Assembly: GCF_905220565.1 (NCBI RefSeq)
Contig: NC_059409.1
Location: 11,340,549-11,404,548 of the forward strand
DNA from: Melitaea cinxia
Taxonomy: Eukaryota; Arthropoda; Insecta; Lepidoptera; Nymphalidae
DNA: 64,000 nt
Direction of reading: 5' to 3'
The notes beneath the pieces were generated by a model. That model ran no database searches and was not told the DNA's origin. It worked only from the letters and a program-made list of their open reading frames with translations. The translations under genes were made by a program, and so were the position numbers. How positions within the stretch are numbered: position 1 is the first letter of the stretch; each line of letters begins with the position of its first letter. Shown one piece after another: positions 22,444 to 34,505 of the stretch.

Positions 22444-25100
22444 ATGGGACTGCCACAACTAGAGACTTGTTGCATCTTTTTTGACTTAAAGACAGGCAAT
22501 ATTATTATGGGATGTTTGAATGCAGTAAGTATTTCAAAAATATATAATTGAAAATTCTTTGTATTTTTAAGTTGAAGTAAATATTCTTACTTGCTTTTAA
22601 GGGTGTACCAAATGACTGCAAATTTTAAGTATGACCTTCCGTTATTTGAAAATTTATGTTTGAGTATGCAGCAATGACTCGTAGTTTATATATATTTTTA
22701 AAAACAGTACCTATTGTACATACTTTTGTCTTATACAATAAACCATTTAACAAATAAATTACTGTTTATGACTTGGTTTGAGTATCTTTATTTTACATAA
22801 TATGCTTTTGAATTATAGAAAAAGTTAGAGCTACCATTTTTTGTTTCAGTTTTTATCTTTTGTAATGTTTGTAATAATGATCGTGGTGGCCAGCGCAATA
22901 GAGCCCATAAAATATGCTGCAGAAGAGGAGAGAGATTTAAACGCCGAGGCAGCACTTACTGGCTTCTACGTGATGTCTATCATCTTGGTGCTAATGTTCT
23001 TAGCAAAATTTTGTTTTGACATACTATTCATATATGGAGTAATTACGGTGAGTGTTTTAGTAAATTTCTACTTCTACTTCTTTAGGATTAATGGCTTTCA
23101 ATAATGCTAACTAGTAAATTTATTATTTAGTATTAAATGTATAATATTAATTGTGTTTGCCCACAAATGAAAAAAGAACCGACTTCAATTACATCGACAA
23201 GTAATACAACGTAGGTTGACCAAATAATAGACAAGTAAATACGCATTATTGATATAACTAGAAAATTATTGTCAGTTCTCAGTCGATGGGAATTTAAATA
23301 GGTTGACACAAGAACTACCTTTTGATTAAAAAAAAAATTATAAAAATCGGTCCACCCAGTCAAAAGTTCTGAAAAAAGTAGATACTCTCCCTTTGTTGGT
23401 TTTAAAAAATCTGATTTTTATGAATTTGTAGATATTTCATATTTACCATAAGTAAAGTCGTAAGACGAAAAAAAAAACATTTTAAATATTGCCGGATTAG
23501 CAAAGAGATACTTTTCGATAAAGGATATTTATTTAGTTTCCTCCCCTCACTCAGTGATAAAATACTTAGTATTCTTTTGATTAAAGAATTATTACAATTG
23601 GTCCAGTAGTTTTTGAGTTTATACATTGCAAAAATTCAAATATAGAAAGTGCGAAATTTTTGTCTGCCTGTCTTTATGTTTTTTTAATCTTCGGAACGGC
23701 TTTGTGATTTTTATTGGACTTAGACTTCACTAGAAGATAGAGGAGGTTGTGAAGCAACATATAGGCTACTTTTTATCCCGGAATTCCCGTGATATCCGCT
23801 ATATGTTTACCGCGGAATAGTATCTACCTCCGAGATAGATGTGAAATAACCAAAAGATTTCTATTAAATACGACAATATTTGCGAGCAAATCTATACATC
23901 TATTCTAATATTATAAAGCTCAAAAGTTTGTTTGCGAGCTAATCTTCTAATTGAAAAAATCTTGGTTTGTTGTATAGCACCTGTTCCGAGAAAGATTATA
24001 GGCTATTTTTTCCTCAAATTAACGCGGTCGAAACCACAGGGCATAGTTAGTCTTTAGTATAAATTAAGATATATATATCTTATATATGCTTATATATTAA
24101 CTTTTAATGCAAAGTTTGAGAATTATAGTCTAAAGTAAAGCAGAGAAAAGAATAGACTAGTGAATATAGTTTAATAGAATCTTGCCCAGTAATGGGACAT
24201 TTCTAGGTTTTCGTAAACATTAAATATCCTAGCTAAAAAAAATTATGGGCAATTTTACAGGAGCGTGCTAATATCATCAGAGCTTACTTCATCATGTTCG
24301 TGGTGTTCTTACTTCTGTCCATGTTCACGTTCTTCCTGAACGCACCAAATTTTAATGCCGGAACCATCTGTATGGAAGTATTTTATATAGGTAAGTTTTA
24401 TATATTGTAGTTTTAATAATAATCCTATCATGTGTAATACGTGTTTCTAAAATTGTATGTGTACAATACTTCCTTTGATTTTTGTTGCTGAATTAAATTT
24501 TAAAGAAAACTACTAAAATGAACTGGTAGATTCAAAACTGACTATAAAAAACAAACAGTTTAAAGTTACAGTTTACAGTATGAAACTAGTACCTAGTCAA
24601 AGACATATAGATAAAATTGCACTCTTTGAAGGACCGAAAAATCTCGTTATTCACAATCACCAATTTGTCTTAAACTTTTCAAATACATTTTTAGACACGG
24701 TCACTTTTATTTTTTATTTTATTTATATATATATATAACTAGGTTGGCAAATAAGTGTACAGCGCACCTGATGATAAGCCATTACCGTAGCTTATAGATG
24801 CCTACAACCATACCCGCCGGCCATACCTCCAATTACCCTCAGATTATCTTACTTACGATAGGAACACAACAATAATTGAAAGCTATATTATTTAACTGTG
24901 ATTTTTCTAACAAGGTCGAGACCATTAAACTAACAGCGTCACACAATTGCGACCAATGCCATTTTACAAGATCTTGAAGCTCTGAAATATTTAGGTAAAT
25001 TTTATCTCATTTTTTTCGCTATTTCTTAGGTCTGAATGTATACGCCATTTTGCTGAGCAATAGTTTCTACAAATTACTCAACATGAGAGAAGAAGTTTAA
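22444..25100 (+). CDS. Small four-pass membrane protein (LAPTM4/insect DUF-like)
   Basis: Four coding exons join in phase: 22444-22524, 22850-23047, 24261-24390 and 25030-25100 (TAA), giving 159 aa. All introns are GT-AG (GTAAGT, GTGAGT, GTAAGT donors; TTTCAG, TTACAG, TCTTAG acceptors). The start MGLPQLETCCIFFDLKTGNI has the paired cysteines and the LKTG turn found at the N-terminus of LAPTM4-like and related insect four-pass proteins. Hydrophobic segments: about residues 20-43, 58-92 (LTGFYVMSIILVLMFLAKFC and on), 98-118 and 133-150, with an acidic loop EEERDLNAEA. A splice acceptor just before the ATG points to an upstream untranslated exon. AATAAA signals lie at about 25524. Likely site is an endomembrane or the plasma membrane; no enzymatic motif. 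The family is inferred from topology and the CC..LKTG start; function unknown. Confidence 0.75.
23148..23390 (+). repeat. Family D repeat, partial, in intron 2 of the four-pass gene
   Basis: It has GAACCGACTTCAATTACATC then GACAAGTAATACAACGTAGG and ends near CGGTCCACCCAGTCAAAAGT. The middle third of the full element is missing. Confidence 0.65.
23899..24050 (+). mobile_element. Helitron in intron 2 of the four-pass gene
   Basis: It starts TCTATTCTAATATTATAAAG and ends GGGCATAGTTAG before T (CTAG changed to TTAG). 152 bp, non-coding. Confidence 0.55.
24738..24855 (+). repeat. Family A repeat fragment in intron 3 of the four-pass gene
   Basis: It has CCATTACCGTAGCTTATAGA and a degenerate continuation. 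It is preceded by an AT dinucleotide run. Confidence 0.45.
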
Positions 25101-26325
25101 GATATAATGTATTAGCATGAAGAACCATAGATACGCAATTATTTGCTAATTTGATACAAATCACATTTAAAAAAAAACGAGGTTTTGGATTTTAAGGGAT
25201 CCAATATGTTATATTTATATTGTAACTTAAACACTATAACGTATGTAGGTACCTTTATTTGTCTATTATTCTACTACTAGGCACTCTGCTTATGTAAAAC
25301 TTGAATGTTCACCTGATTTAAAATGATGAAAGTAGACTAACTCTTCCACTTTGTTATATGTATTTATTTGTAAAAGTCAAAATCATTTTTTTTGTAATTC
25401 TCTCATATGAAACTAAAAATTATAAATCAATTTTAATGTTACAACAAAAATTGTAATAACATCAAGAGTCATCACTACGAATAAATATTTAAAAAATATA
25501 TGTGATACAAATTTATTTTAAGTGAATAAATAAAAGTTATTTTATTAACAATTGAAAAATTTAACATTGAAATTTGAAACTTTATATACATTTATGTAAG
25601 AACTGAAAAAGAAATTTACAATTCTTATTTTTCTTCTTTTGTATATAAATGGTTCATTGCCATACCTAGAATTGTTTATAAAAAACCCTAACTAACTAGA
25701 TTACTGGATGATTTGTTAATTTCTAATGAAAATAAAATTGGGGCAAATTATATATTCTCGATATTTATGTTATTTATTGTCTTAGGAAATTGTTGTAAAT
25801 GTATAATAAATTATATAATCAAATAAGAAAATTATATAATCAAATTGAAATATTTATAAAAATTATTGTTAAAAAGTAACCTTATGTAGTACGTCAGTAC
25901 TTATAATAAAATACTTTAAGATATTTGACTTTGCCGTATTGTTTAAAAACGAAATGGTAATACGAAAGTTTTATTAAATTTAAATATTAAAATTGTTTAA
26001 AATATTAATAATAACGGTGGTTTTCTTTATTGTGTAATAAATGATTTACAACGTTTAAATTTACGTAAGTATACTATTATAGATAGACTATTTTTACTTA
26101 AAAGAAACTGTTAATTATTAATATTGTATATCTTATATTCTTTAAAAAGAAAGATGATAAAGATGTTAAACTTGTTTCATTTTTGTTTTACATGCTTTTT
26201 TCGTTGATTAAGTACTTAAATGTATAAAAAAATTATGAAAAAATATCATATGATCTAAAAGGAATAAGTACAAGCTGTCGGTATTCCTCATAAAAGGCAC
26301 GAACTTTATACGGTTGTATAGATAC
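25101..26325 (+). other. 3' flank of the four-pass gene, no other gene
   Basis: Very AT-rich, with several AATAAA-type signals, the clearest in GTGAATAAATAAAAG near 25522-25533. No further coding exon was found. Confidence 0.45.
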
Positions 26326-26616
26326 TAGAGATGCCACGAATATTCGGCAATTATTCGGTATTCGGCTATTCGGCCTCTTTTTTTCGCTATTCGGTATTCG
26401 GCCGAATATAGTTAACCATTTGGCCGAATACCGAATAGCATTTTTTTTTATTTCCTACTAACTGTTTTTCCGCGACTTCGCGTAAATTATAGCCCATGTC
26501 CTTTCTAAGGCTCTAGATTATCTGTGTACCAAATTTCATTTAAATCGGTTCAGCAGTTTGGGCGTGAAATCGTGATAAACAGATTTACTTCCTTATCTAT
26601 AATAATATATATAAAA

Positions 26617-29110
26617 GCGAAAGGTCACTCACTCATCACGAAATCTCCGAAACTATAACACCTACAAACTTGAAATTTGGCAGGTAGGCTCCTTATAGGA
26701 CGTAGACATCCGCTAAGAACGGATTTTACGAAACTCGACCCCTAAGGGGGTAAAACGGGGGTTGGAAGTTTGTATGAAAGTCCTATGTTTTTGAAGTAAG
26801 AGACCTGAAATTTAAAATGTCTGCTCTATAGATGGTGAGAAAGTGTCCAAATACTGTATCTTTAGAAATCAACCCCTTTTTGGGGTTGAAACGGGGATGG
26901 TACGTTGACTCACTGATCACGAAATCTCCGAAACTATAACACCTACAAACTTGAAATTTGGCAGGAAAGCTCCTTATAGAGCGTAAACATCCGCTAAGAA
27001 CGAATTTTACGAAAATCGACCCCTAAGGGGGTAAAACGGGGGTTGGAAGTTTGTATGAAAGTCCTATGTTTTTGAAGTAAGAGACCTGAAATTTAAAATG
27101 TATGCTCTATAGATGATGAGAAGGCGTTCAAATAATGTATCTTTAGAAATCAACCCCTTTTTGGGGTTAAAACGGGGGATGGTAGGTTGACTCACTGATC
27201 ACGAAATCTCCGAAACTATAACACCTACAAACTTGAAATTTGGCAGAAAGGCTCTTTATAGGGCGTAGACATCCGTTAAGAACGGATTTTACGAAACTCG
27301 ACGCCTAAGGGGGTAAAACGGGGGGTTGGAAGTTTGTATGAAAGTCCTATGTTTTAGAAGTAAAAGACTTGAAATTTAAAATGTATGCTCTATAGATGAT
27401 GAGAAGGCGTCCAAATAATGTATATTTAGAAATCAACCCCTTTTTGGGGTTAAAACGGGGATGGTAGGTTGACTCACTGATCACGAAATCTCCGAAACTA
27501 TAACAACTACAAACTTGAAATTTGGCAGGTAGGCTCCTTATAGGACGTAGACATCTGATAAGAACGGATTTTACGAAACTCGACCCCCAAGGGGGTAAAA
27601 CGGGGGTTGGAAGTTTGTATGAAAGTTCTATGTTTTTGAAGTAAGAGACCTGAAATTTAAAAAAGTATGCTTTATAGATGATGAAAAGGCGTCCAAATAA
27701 TGTATCTTTAGAAATCAACCCCTTTTCGGGGTTAAAACGGGGGATGGTACGTTGACTCACTGATCACGAAATCTCCGAAACTATAACACCTACAAACTTG
27801 AAATTTGGCAGGTAGGCTCCTTATAGGACGTAGACATCCGCTAAGAACGGATTTTACGAAACTAGACCCCTAAGGGGGTAAAACGGGGGTTGGAAGTTTG
27901 TATGAAAGTCCTATGTTTTTGAAGTAAGAGACCTGAAATTTAAAATGTCTGCTCTATAGATGGTGAGAAAGTGTCCAAATACTGTATCTTTAGAAATCAA
28001 CCCCTTTTTGGGGTTGAAACGGGGATGGTACGTTGACTCACTGATCACGAAATCTCCGAAACTATAACACCTACAAACTTGAAATTTGGCAGGAAAGCTC
28101 CTTATAGAGCGTAAACATCCGCTAAGAACGAATTTTACGAAAATCGACCCCTAAGGGGGTAAAACGGGGGTTGGAAGTTTGTATGAAAGTCCTATGTTTT
28201 TGAAGTAAGAGACCTGAAATTTAAAATGTATGCTCTATAGATGATGAGAAGGCGTTCAAATAATGTATCTTTAGAAATCAACCCATTTTTGGGGTTAAAA
28301 CGGGGGATGGTAGGTTGACTCACTGATCACGAAATCTCCGAAACTATAACACCTACAAACTTGAAATTTGGCAGAAAGGCTCTTTATAGGGCGTAGACAT
28401 CCGTTAAGAACGGATTTTACGAAACTCGACGCCTAAGGGGGTAAAACGGGGGGTTGGAAGTTTGTATGAAAGTCCTATGTTTTAGAAGTAAAAGACTTGA
28501 AATTTAAAATGTATGCTCTATAGATGATGAGAAGGCGTCCAAATAATGTATATTTAGAAATCAACCCCTTTTTGGGGTTAAAACGGGGATGGTAGGTTGA
28601 CTCACTGATCACGAAATCTCCGAAACTATAACACCTACAAACTTGAAATTTGGCAGGTAGGCTCCTTATAGGACGTAGACATCTGATAAGAACGGATTTT
28701 ACGAAACTCGACCCCCAAGGGGGTAAAACGGGGGTTGGAAGTTTGTATGAAAGTTCTATGTTTTTGAAGTAAGAGACCTGAAATTTAAAAAAGTATGCTT
28801 TATAGATGATGAAAAGGCGTCCAAATAATGTATCTTTAGAAATCAACCCCTTTTCGGGGTTAAAACGGGGGATGGTACGTTGACTCACTGATCACGAAAT
28901 CTCCGAAACTATAACACCTACAAACTTGAAATTTGGCAAGAAGGCTCTTTATAGGGCGTAGAGATCCGCTAAGAACAAATTTTACGAAAATCGACCCCTA
29001 AGGGGGTAAAACGGGGGGTTGGAAGTTTGTATGAAAGTCCTATGTTTTAGGAGTAAAAGAAATTTAAAATGTATGCTCTATAGATAGCGCGAAGGTGTCC
29101 AAATAATGCA
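26617..29110 (+). repeat. 282-bp tandem satellite, nine copies, Helitron-borne
   Basis: The word GAAATCTCCGAAACTATAAC recurs starting at 26640, 26921, 27203, 27485, 27768, 28049, 28331, 28613 and 28896: spacings 281, 282, 282, 283, 281, 282, 282, 283. Units 1-4 and 5-8 correspond one to one (1128-bp period), with unit-specific variants repeated, such as TAAGAACGAATTTTACGAAA in units 2 and 6. The preceding ATATATAAAAGCGAAAGGTC is the Helitron 5' region. The two 137-codon minus-strand frames (27347-27760 and 28475-28888) are satellite translation and not genes. Confidence 0.9.
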
Positions 29111-29112
29111 TC

Positions 29113-29739
29113 GTAATCTATATATATAAATGAGAAAGGTCACTGACTCACTCATCACGAGAACTTAATAACCGCTGGATGGTCCATCCATCCAGGATGG
29201 ACAAAGATGAGGCAGGGAGGTAGATTATAGTTAGTTGACGTCCGCTAAGAACGGATTTTGCGATATTCCACCGCTAAGAGGGTTTAATTAGGGTTGATAG
29301 TTTGTATGAAATATATACAGCCTGAAAATAAGACTAAAAATGTGGTGTATAGAGAGGTTTTATAAAAATAACTATTAAATTATACTAAATTGTGCCTTTT
29401 AAAAAGTTACTCAGTTTGATAAGTATTTCAAGTGACTGAAATAAAAAAATAATTTGCGTTAAACATCTTAATTGTAATGCATATCTTCATAACCACGCGG
29501 ACGTAGTCGCAGGCGACAGTTAGTGTATTATAAAACAAAGTCCCCAGAAGTATATGTGAAAGATTCCTTCAAAATCTACTGAACGGATTTTCATGCGATT
29601 TCACCAATGGAGAGAGGGCTTGGAGAGAAAGGTTTACGGAACGGCTAAGCCGATTTCGATAATAGTTTCACTGGAAGTTTGCCGGGAAAACTTTGTGACA
29701 CACTGATTTCTACGCGGGCGAAGCCGCGGGCACAGCTAG
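29113..29739 (+). mobile_element. Two joined Helitron pieces after the satellite
   Basis: A new 5' region, ATCTATATATATAAATGAGA, begins at about 29117, leading through TAAGAACGGATTTTGCGA. A first end-like segment is ACGCGGACGTAGTCGCAGGC with GTTAG at about 29521. It is followed by a second piece that ends GCGAAGCCGCGGGCACAG with CTAG at 29736-29739. The block 29494-29739 recurs at 34261-34505. Confidence 0.6.
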
Positions 29740-30266
29740 TTTATGATAAAATACAGTAAGGATTACCAAATAAATTATGAAAAATAGTCAAAATATTACT
29801 CACAAAGATATTTATTTAACCAAAAAAGAACTAACAAATTAATATTTAAAATCTACCAGTGGTAAGAAACAAACATAACAAACAAACTGCCAGTTTATTG
29901 TCTTCACTATAAATTTCATAAAAGTTCCAAATAGGCAATTTCTTACAAATGGATTCATTTAACTTTACTCGAATCAACGGTGATATTTCTTATGGTAATC
30001 AATCACATTAAATGTTATATCGTAGAATACAGTACGTACGATGCACCAACGACCAACAAATAAAGCAGGTCCGCGAACACGACCGCGAAGTACGTATTAC
30101 TTCAGCGATGCAAGTTTCGTACGGTGACGAGTTGTGTCTTGTCGCCCGTGAAAAGTACTAAGTGTGGCCGAATATTCGGCTGCCGAATGTTCGGCGCTTC
30201 GGCCAAGAGCCTCGCCGAACATTCGGTATTCGGTATTCGGCCAAATTACTATTCGTGGCATCTCTA

Positions 30267-31190
30267 CCATCTCTACCATATACCTATGTTAAGTCCATTC
30301 CGATTCGAAAACTCAAACGTCCTCACACGAAACAAACAGATTCGAGACATCATTAAATTATAATATCCCAGTGCATTTTTCTGTAGTAACTAAAGTCTTA
30401 AAGTCTGTTTCATATAAATAAATACAAACCAAATAAATAATTCGAACCTGTATTTAATGATATTCAAAATGGAATCGCTCCGAACTCTGCGCAATATTTT
30501 CTTAAATTGAAAACTCGAGACAATGATGAGTCACGCAGCTAATCCCCACAAATATTATAAATTCGAAAGTAACTCTGTCTGTCCTTTACGCTTTTATTTA
30601 ATAATTTATTTAGGATCACCAGTATTTTTTAACACTAATTAATTACACAATAAAGTAAAATTAATCTACATACAGCAAAGTAATTTCTTAAGGTGAACAC
30701 CACATGAAAAAAGAAGGGGTACATTCAAGCATAATAAAAAAATGTATTTAAAATCCATGAAAAACAACAGTAACATTCGTGCGATTCCCGTATAAGCTTA
30801 CCAAATGAGTCAGCAAGGACGTCGATGGGAGTCTGGACTACTTTGGTACCCTGAGTTTGCACCCAGAGTTGTTTTGCAAAGGGACGGATACAGCGGAGTA
30901 ATAGGAGTTTGAAGATAAGTTCTCGGCACATGGAATTGGAAACTCTCAAACAGTTGTAAGATTTTTCACAAACAAACGATCAACAAGACAAATTGATTGT
31001 AATAAAATGTGGTACTAAGATAGATGGGGCTCTGGAGACAGTAACAGGCTATTCGTTTTTTGTATTAGAGGTGGTTTAACGCGGACGTATCCGCAGGCAC
31101 GTTAGTTAAACATAATTAAATCTGCTAAACTAATTTCTAGAATTGTCCCCATAATATTGGAGCCAAATTGGCTGAATATTTTTGCTTATA
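30267..31190. other. No gene seen
   Basis: Short frames only. A 74-codon minus-strand frame at 30725-30949 has no recognisable features. A degenerate Helitron-like GTTTAACGCGGACGTATCCG lies near 31075-31110. Confidence 0.4.
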
Positions 31191-31194
31191 ATTA

Positions 31195-31410
31195 CGAATG
31201 TTAGCACAATGGTCACGGCACTAACTTTTAGCTGTTGCGTTGACGGTCACGGGTTCGAACTCCGCACATGGCAATAATTTGTATTAGCCATACAGACCAT
31301 TGCTGTGGTCTGGGCGTTGTGCTTGGGTATTGTGTGTGTTTTCGGAATACCGACGACCATACACACACCCACGATGCATTATTTTGAAGTGATTATCCTA
31401 ATTCTACTTC
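31195..31410 (+). repeat. SINE-like repeat with tRNA-like head, family F
   Basis: A B-box-like GGGTTCGAACTCC at 31251 follows an A-box-like segment, then a GTGGTCTGGGCGTTGTGCTT body. A related reverse fragment lies at 4340-4495. Confidence 0.45.
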
Positions 31411-33824
31411 GAAATATATTTCCAAAATGATCTCATTGAAATGGCAATTGTTATTGTAGTGTAGACTAACCAATCCATCGTAACACGTTATAAAAAGCGC
31501 CTTCAAATTCGAATAGCAATTTCATAATTAAACTTCTTTGTGACAAAATACATTGAGAAACTGATAAAAAAAAGTTTTTTGTCCTTATAATATAGACTAT
31601 TTATGTAAACAGAAACTAATGCATAATTATTTGATGAAAATCATCTAGTCATAAATTATTTAAAAAAAACTAATACACATACTTAAAAAATAATAGATAA
31701 ATAGTGGTAAAAAATCAAAGCTGGCAACACCTTTAAAAAGTAAACTGAACTACTCACTATTTTAACGGCTATCCAGCCGTTTGTCCAGCCGCTTGACTGT
31801 TTTCGATACGAAGTTCGTTTTTATTGTTATGAAAGAATAAACATTTATTTTTTACTGTTTTATTTAACACATACCATTTGTGTTATTGTTTTCACACAAG
31901 TTTGAAGTGCTCGGTAAGTACGTCACTTAATTTTATTTATAAAGTTTATTATTTAGTACGTATTAATAGAGCTATTAATAGTTAATAATAGAGCTTAAGT
32001 ATTGGCATTATTGATAGCTTAGTTTACAATTTGTGCTAGTTAAAAGTCTTACTAGTATATTGTTATAATCGTTTTTGAGATTATTTTGGCCACAATAAAT
32101 GGAATAACGTACATAAATAAAATAATTCAAATAAATGTAAAAATTATTTATATTCAATGTTTTTTAACTAAGTATTTTCGTAATTTTTACATGTTTATAA
32201 ATAGACTAAAACCCGGCAATATTTTTTATTGCTGATATTTTATTGTATCCTACAGCAAAAACCAGCTCATAAAATTAATTTACGAATAACATAAGCCTCT
32301 CGATAAATCTCGGTACTTTCTTGATTAATTATAAAAATAAATGTTTTGTAAATCATAAATAGGTAGTAGTTATTATAATTAGAACTTGAAGAAGAAGAAA
32401 TTTGCAAATGCTCTGTTATCTGTTTTTGAATAATATAATCACATTTATTAAAGCATGTTTTTAGAATTCCAGTGTATCGAACTTTTTTAGTAGCTACAGC
32501 TGTAAGTCGCATTTATTTTTAGGTATTTAAAGCTATTCAAAGCTACAAGCAATGTAAATAAAAGTAAGCCAAACGCTTAGACTAAAATTATAATTTATCA
32601 CAATAAACATTCTTGAATATAATTATAAAACAAGTTACAACTTGTAACTTACAAGTTATATACCTACTTATTCTATTTATAGCAAGTAACTTATTTGAAA
32701 AAAAGACCAAGGCGCCGAGTTCGTTGGACCTATCGTAGGTATTTATTTTATTTTTATTTACATTGAATTTGATAAAGCGCAAGCATTCTTCTCCTCCTGT
32801 CCTCCCTTGACCATGGTTGCTGTAAGGTATCCGAATCTTTGGGCATCTAAAACACTTAATAAACCGCGATAAAATCCAAAAAAGTTTTCTTCATTATAAT
32901 AAAGGGTATTTATACTTATTCAATATGTAATACAATAAAGATAAGAATAATGAAAATATTAAGCCAATTAGCTCTGTTTTAAAAAGCTTAAGTTTTGATA
33001 AAAACTTCGTAATTATAAATCTATCCCTTAATAATCCATTACGTTTATATCCTCCTATAATACTTATATTTATTTATCATATATGAATTTGTATATTGCT
33101 TGTACTAGTGTAGGTATTTCATACGATTTGAATACACCACCTACTTTAAAAATATTAGTTTCAAAGTAAAATAAAGCGATAACTCCGTAGATACATGTAA
33201 ATTGTAACTAAATTCTTGAATAATAATCACCAAATTAGTATGAAATATAAATCTGCATTCGTCGACGTACCCGCATACAAATACAATAATAAATAATTTT
33301 AATAACTTTAATTTTGATTTTTATTAACGTCCTTGTGGACTATGGTTAAAAAGACTTTTAATCAAAATATATTCAATACGCAGTTTGGAATATATTAAAG
33401 TTTAATGAAGGTAACCGTTGTACTGTTATGCCGTCGACAAGGTTGATTATTCCATCGTATTTCTCGTATTTTCTCTAAGACTGTTTAAAATAAATTCACA
33501 AATCTTCCTTTATCTTGAAATAATTACATGGATCCTTGTCATCATCCTCATCTTCTTCCGTGAATTCTAATGGATAAACATACAAAGAAAGCATAATGTA
33601 CCATTGTCGGAATAGTTGTACACTGAGGCCATTGTCCGGTAGTATTATGTTAAATGTAAATAAAGGTGTCATAGACTGTAACTTTTATCGATATTTTATG
33701 CAAAGGTATTTTTTGATCGTTGTTCATTTTCAACTATTCCCTGTAGTTTAGTGCATTTCGAATTTATCAATACAAACAGAGTTAAAAACTTTACGTCCAA
33801 ACGACAAAAACAAAATTTTAATAA
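31411..33824. other. No gene seen, long AT-rich spacer
   Basis: Two minus-strand frames (81 and 64 codons) lack family features. A short palindrome, CAAGTTACAACTTGTAACTT, lies at about 32631-32655. I recognise no promoter or exon chain. Confidence 0.4.
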
Positions 33825-33925
33825 TATCACCCTAGTGGTGACAAACAAGATTACGGTCTGTCTGATCGACAGCGGTTACTATAAGCTAACCTGTAACACT
33901 AATAGTTATTTACAGGAACCTTAAG
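33825..33925 (+). repeat. Family A repeat fragment
   Basis: AGCGGTTACTATAAGCTAAC matches the family A core. The rest is truncated. Confidence 0.4.
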
Positions 33926-34087
33926 TGAATTACTGGCCGTAATTCGCTATTTGTACCTTTTCAATAAAGTTGGTGAGATCAACTTGTGGGAGGCCAACTA
34001 AACCTATTTCCAACACAGCAGAGTTTCTAAAATACTAAAGAAAGTTCGAAGCATCAAAATGTAGGAGTTAGTTTTGAACCTATTCAT

Positions 34088-34191
<104 letters not shown>

Positions 34192-34260
34192 ACTACATTA
34201 TTTCATAGCACAATTCTGAGGAATTCTACGAACGATTATGTACGACGCGACACGCGCTTC

Positions 34261-34505
34261 ACGCGGACGTAGTCGCGGGCAACAGTTAGTGTATTATAAA
34301 ACAAAGTCCCCAAAAGTGTATATGATCGATTCCCTCAAAATCTACTGAACGGATTTTCATGCGGTTTCACTAATAAGGGGAAAGGGGTTCAAGAGGAAGG
34401 TTTACGGAACGGCTAAGCCGATTTTGACGAGAGTTTTAATGAAAGTTTACCGGGAAAACGTTGTGACACACTGATTTCAACGCGGGCGAAGCCGCGGGCA
34501 CTGCT
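34261..34505 (+). mobile_element. Helitron 3' module, second copy
   Basis: It matches 29494-29739 from ACGCGGACGTAGTCGCGGGC through GCTAAGCCGATTTTGACGAG to GCGAAGCCGCGGGCACTGCT. It stops short of CTAG where the inverted satellite begins. Confidence 0.7.

Larger units (their letters stand above)
26326..30266. mobile_element. hAT-like non-autonomous element with ATTCGG arrays, filled with insertions
   Basis: The ends are perfect 17-bp inverted repeats, TAGAGATGCCACGAATA. Inside each end are tandem or near-tandem ATTCGG/CCGAAT hexamers (26337-26450 and 30167-30242). Terminal repeats with many short subterminal motifs are a hAT trait. I could not match an 8-bp target duplication (left flank ATAGATAC, right flank CCATCTCT). 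No transposase is visible; the interior is taken up by Helitrons and their satellite (26617-29739). Confidence 0.55.

Noticed and set aside
27347..28888. Two nearly identical 137-codon minus-strand frames
   Set aside because: They are translations of the 282-bp satellite, 1128 bp apart, as the higher-order repeat predicts. No domain, promoter or independent conservation.
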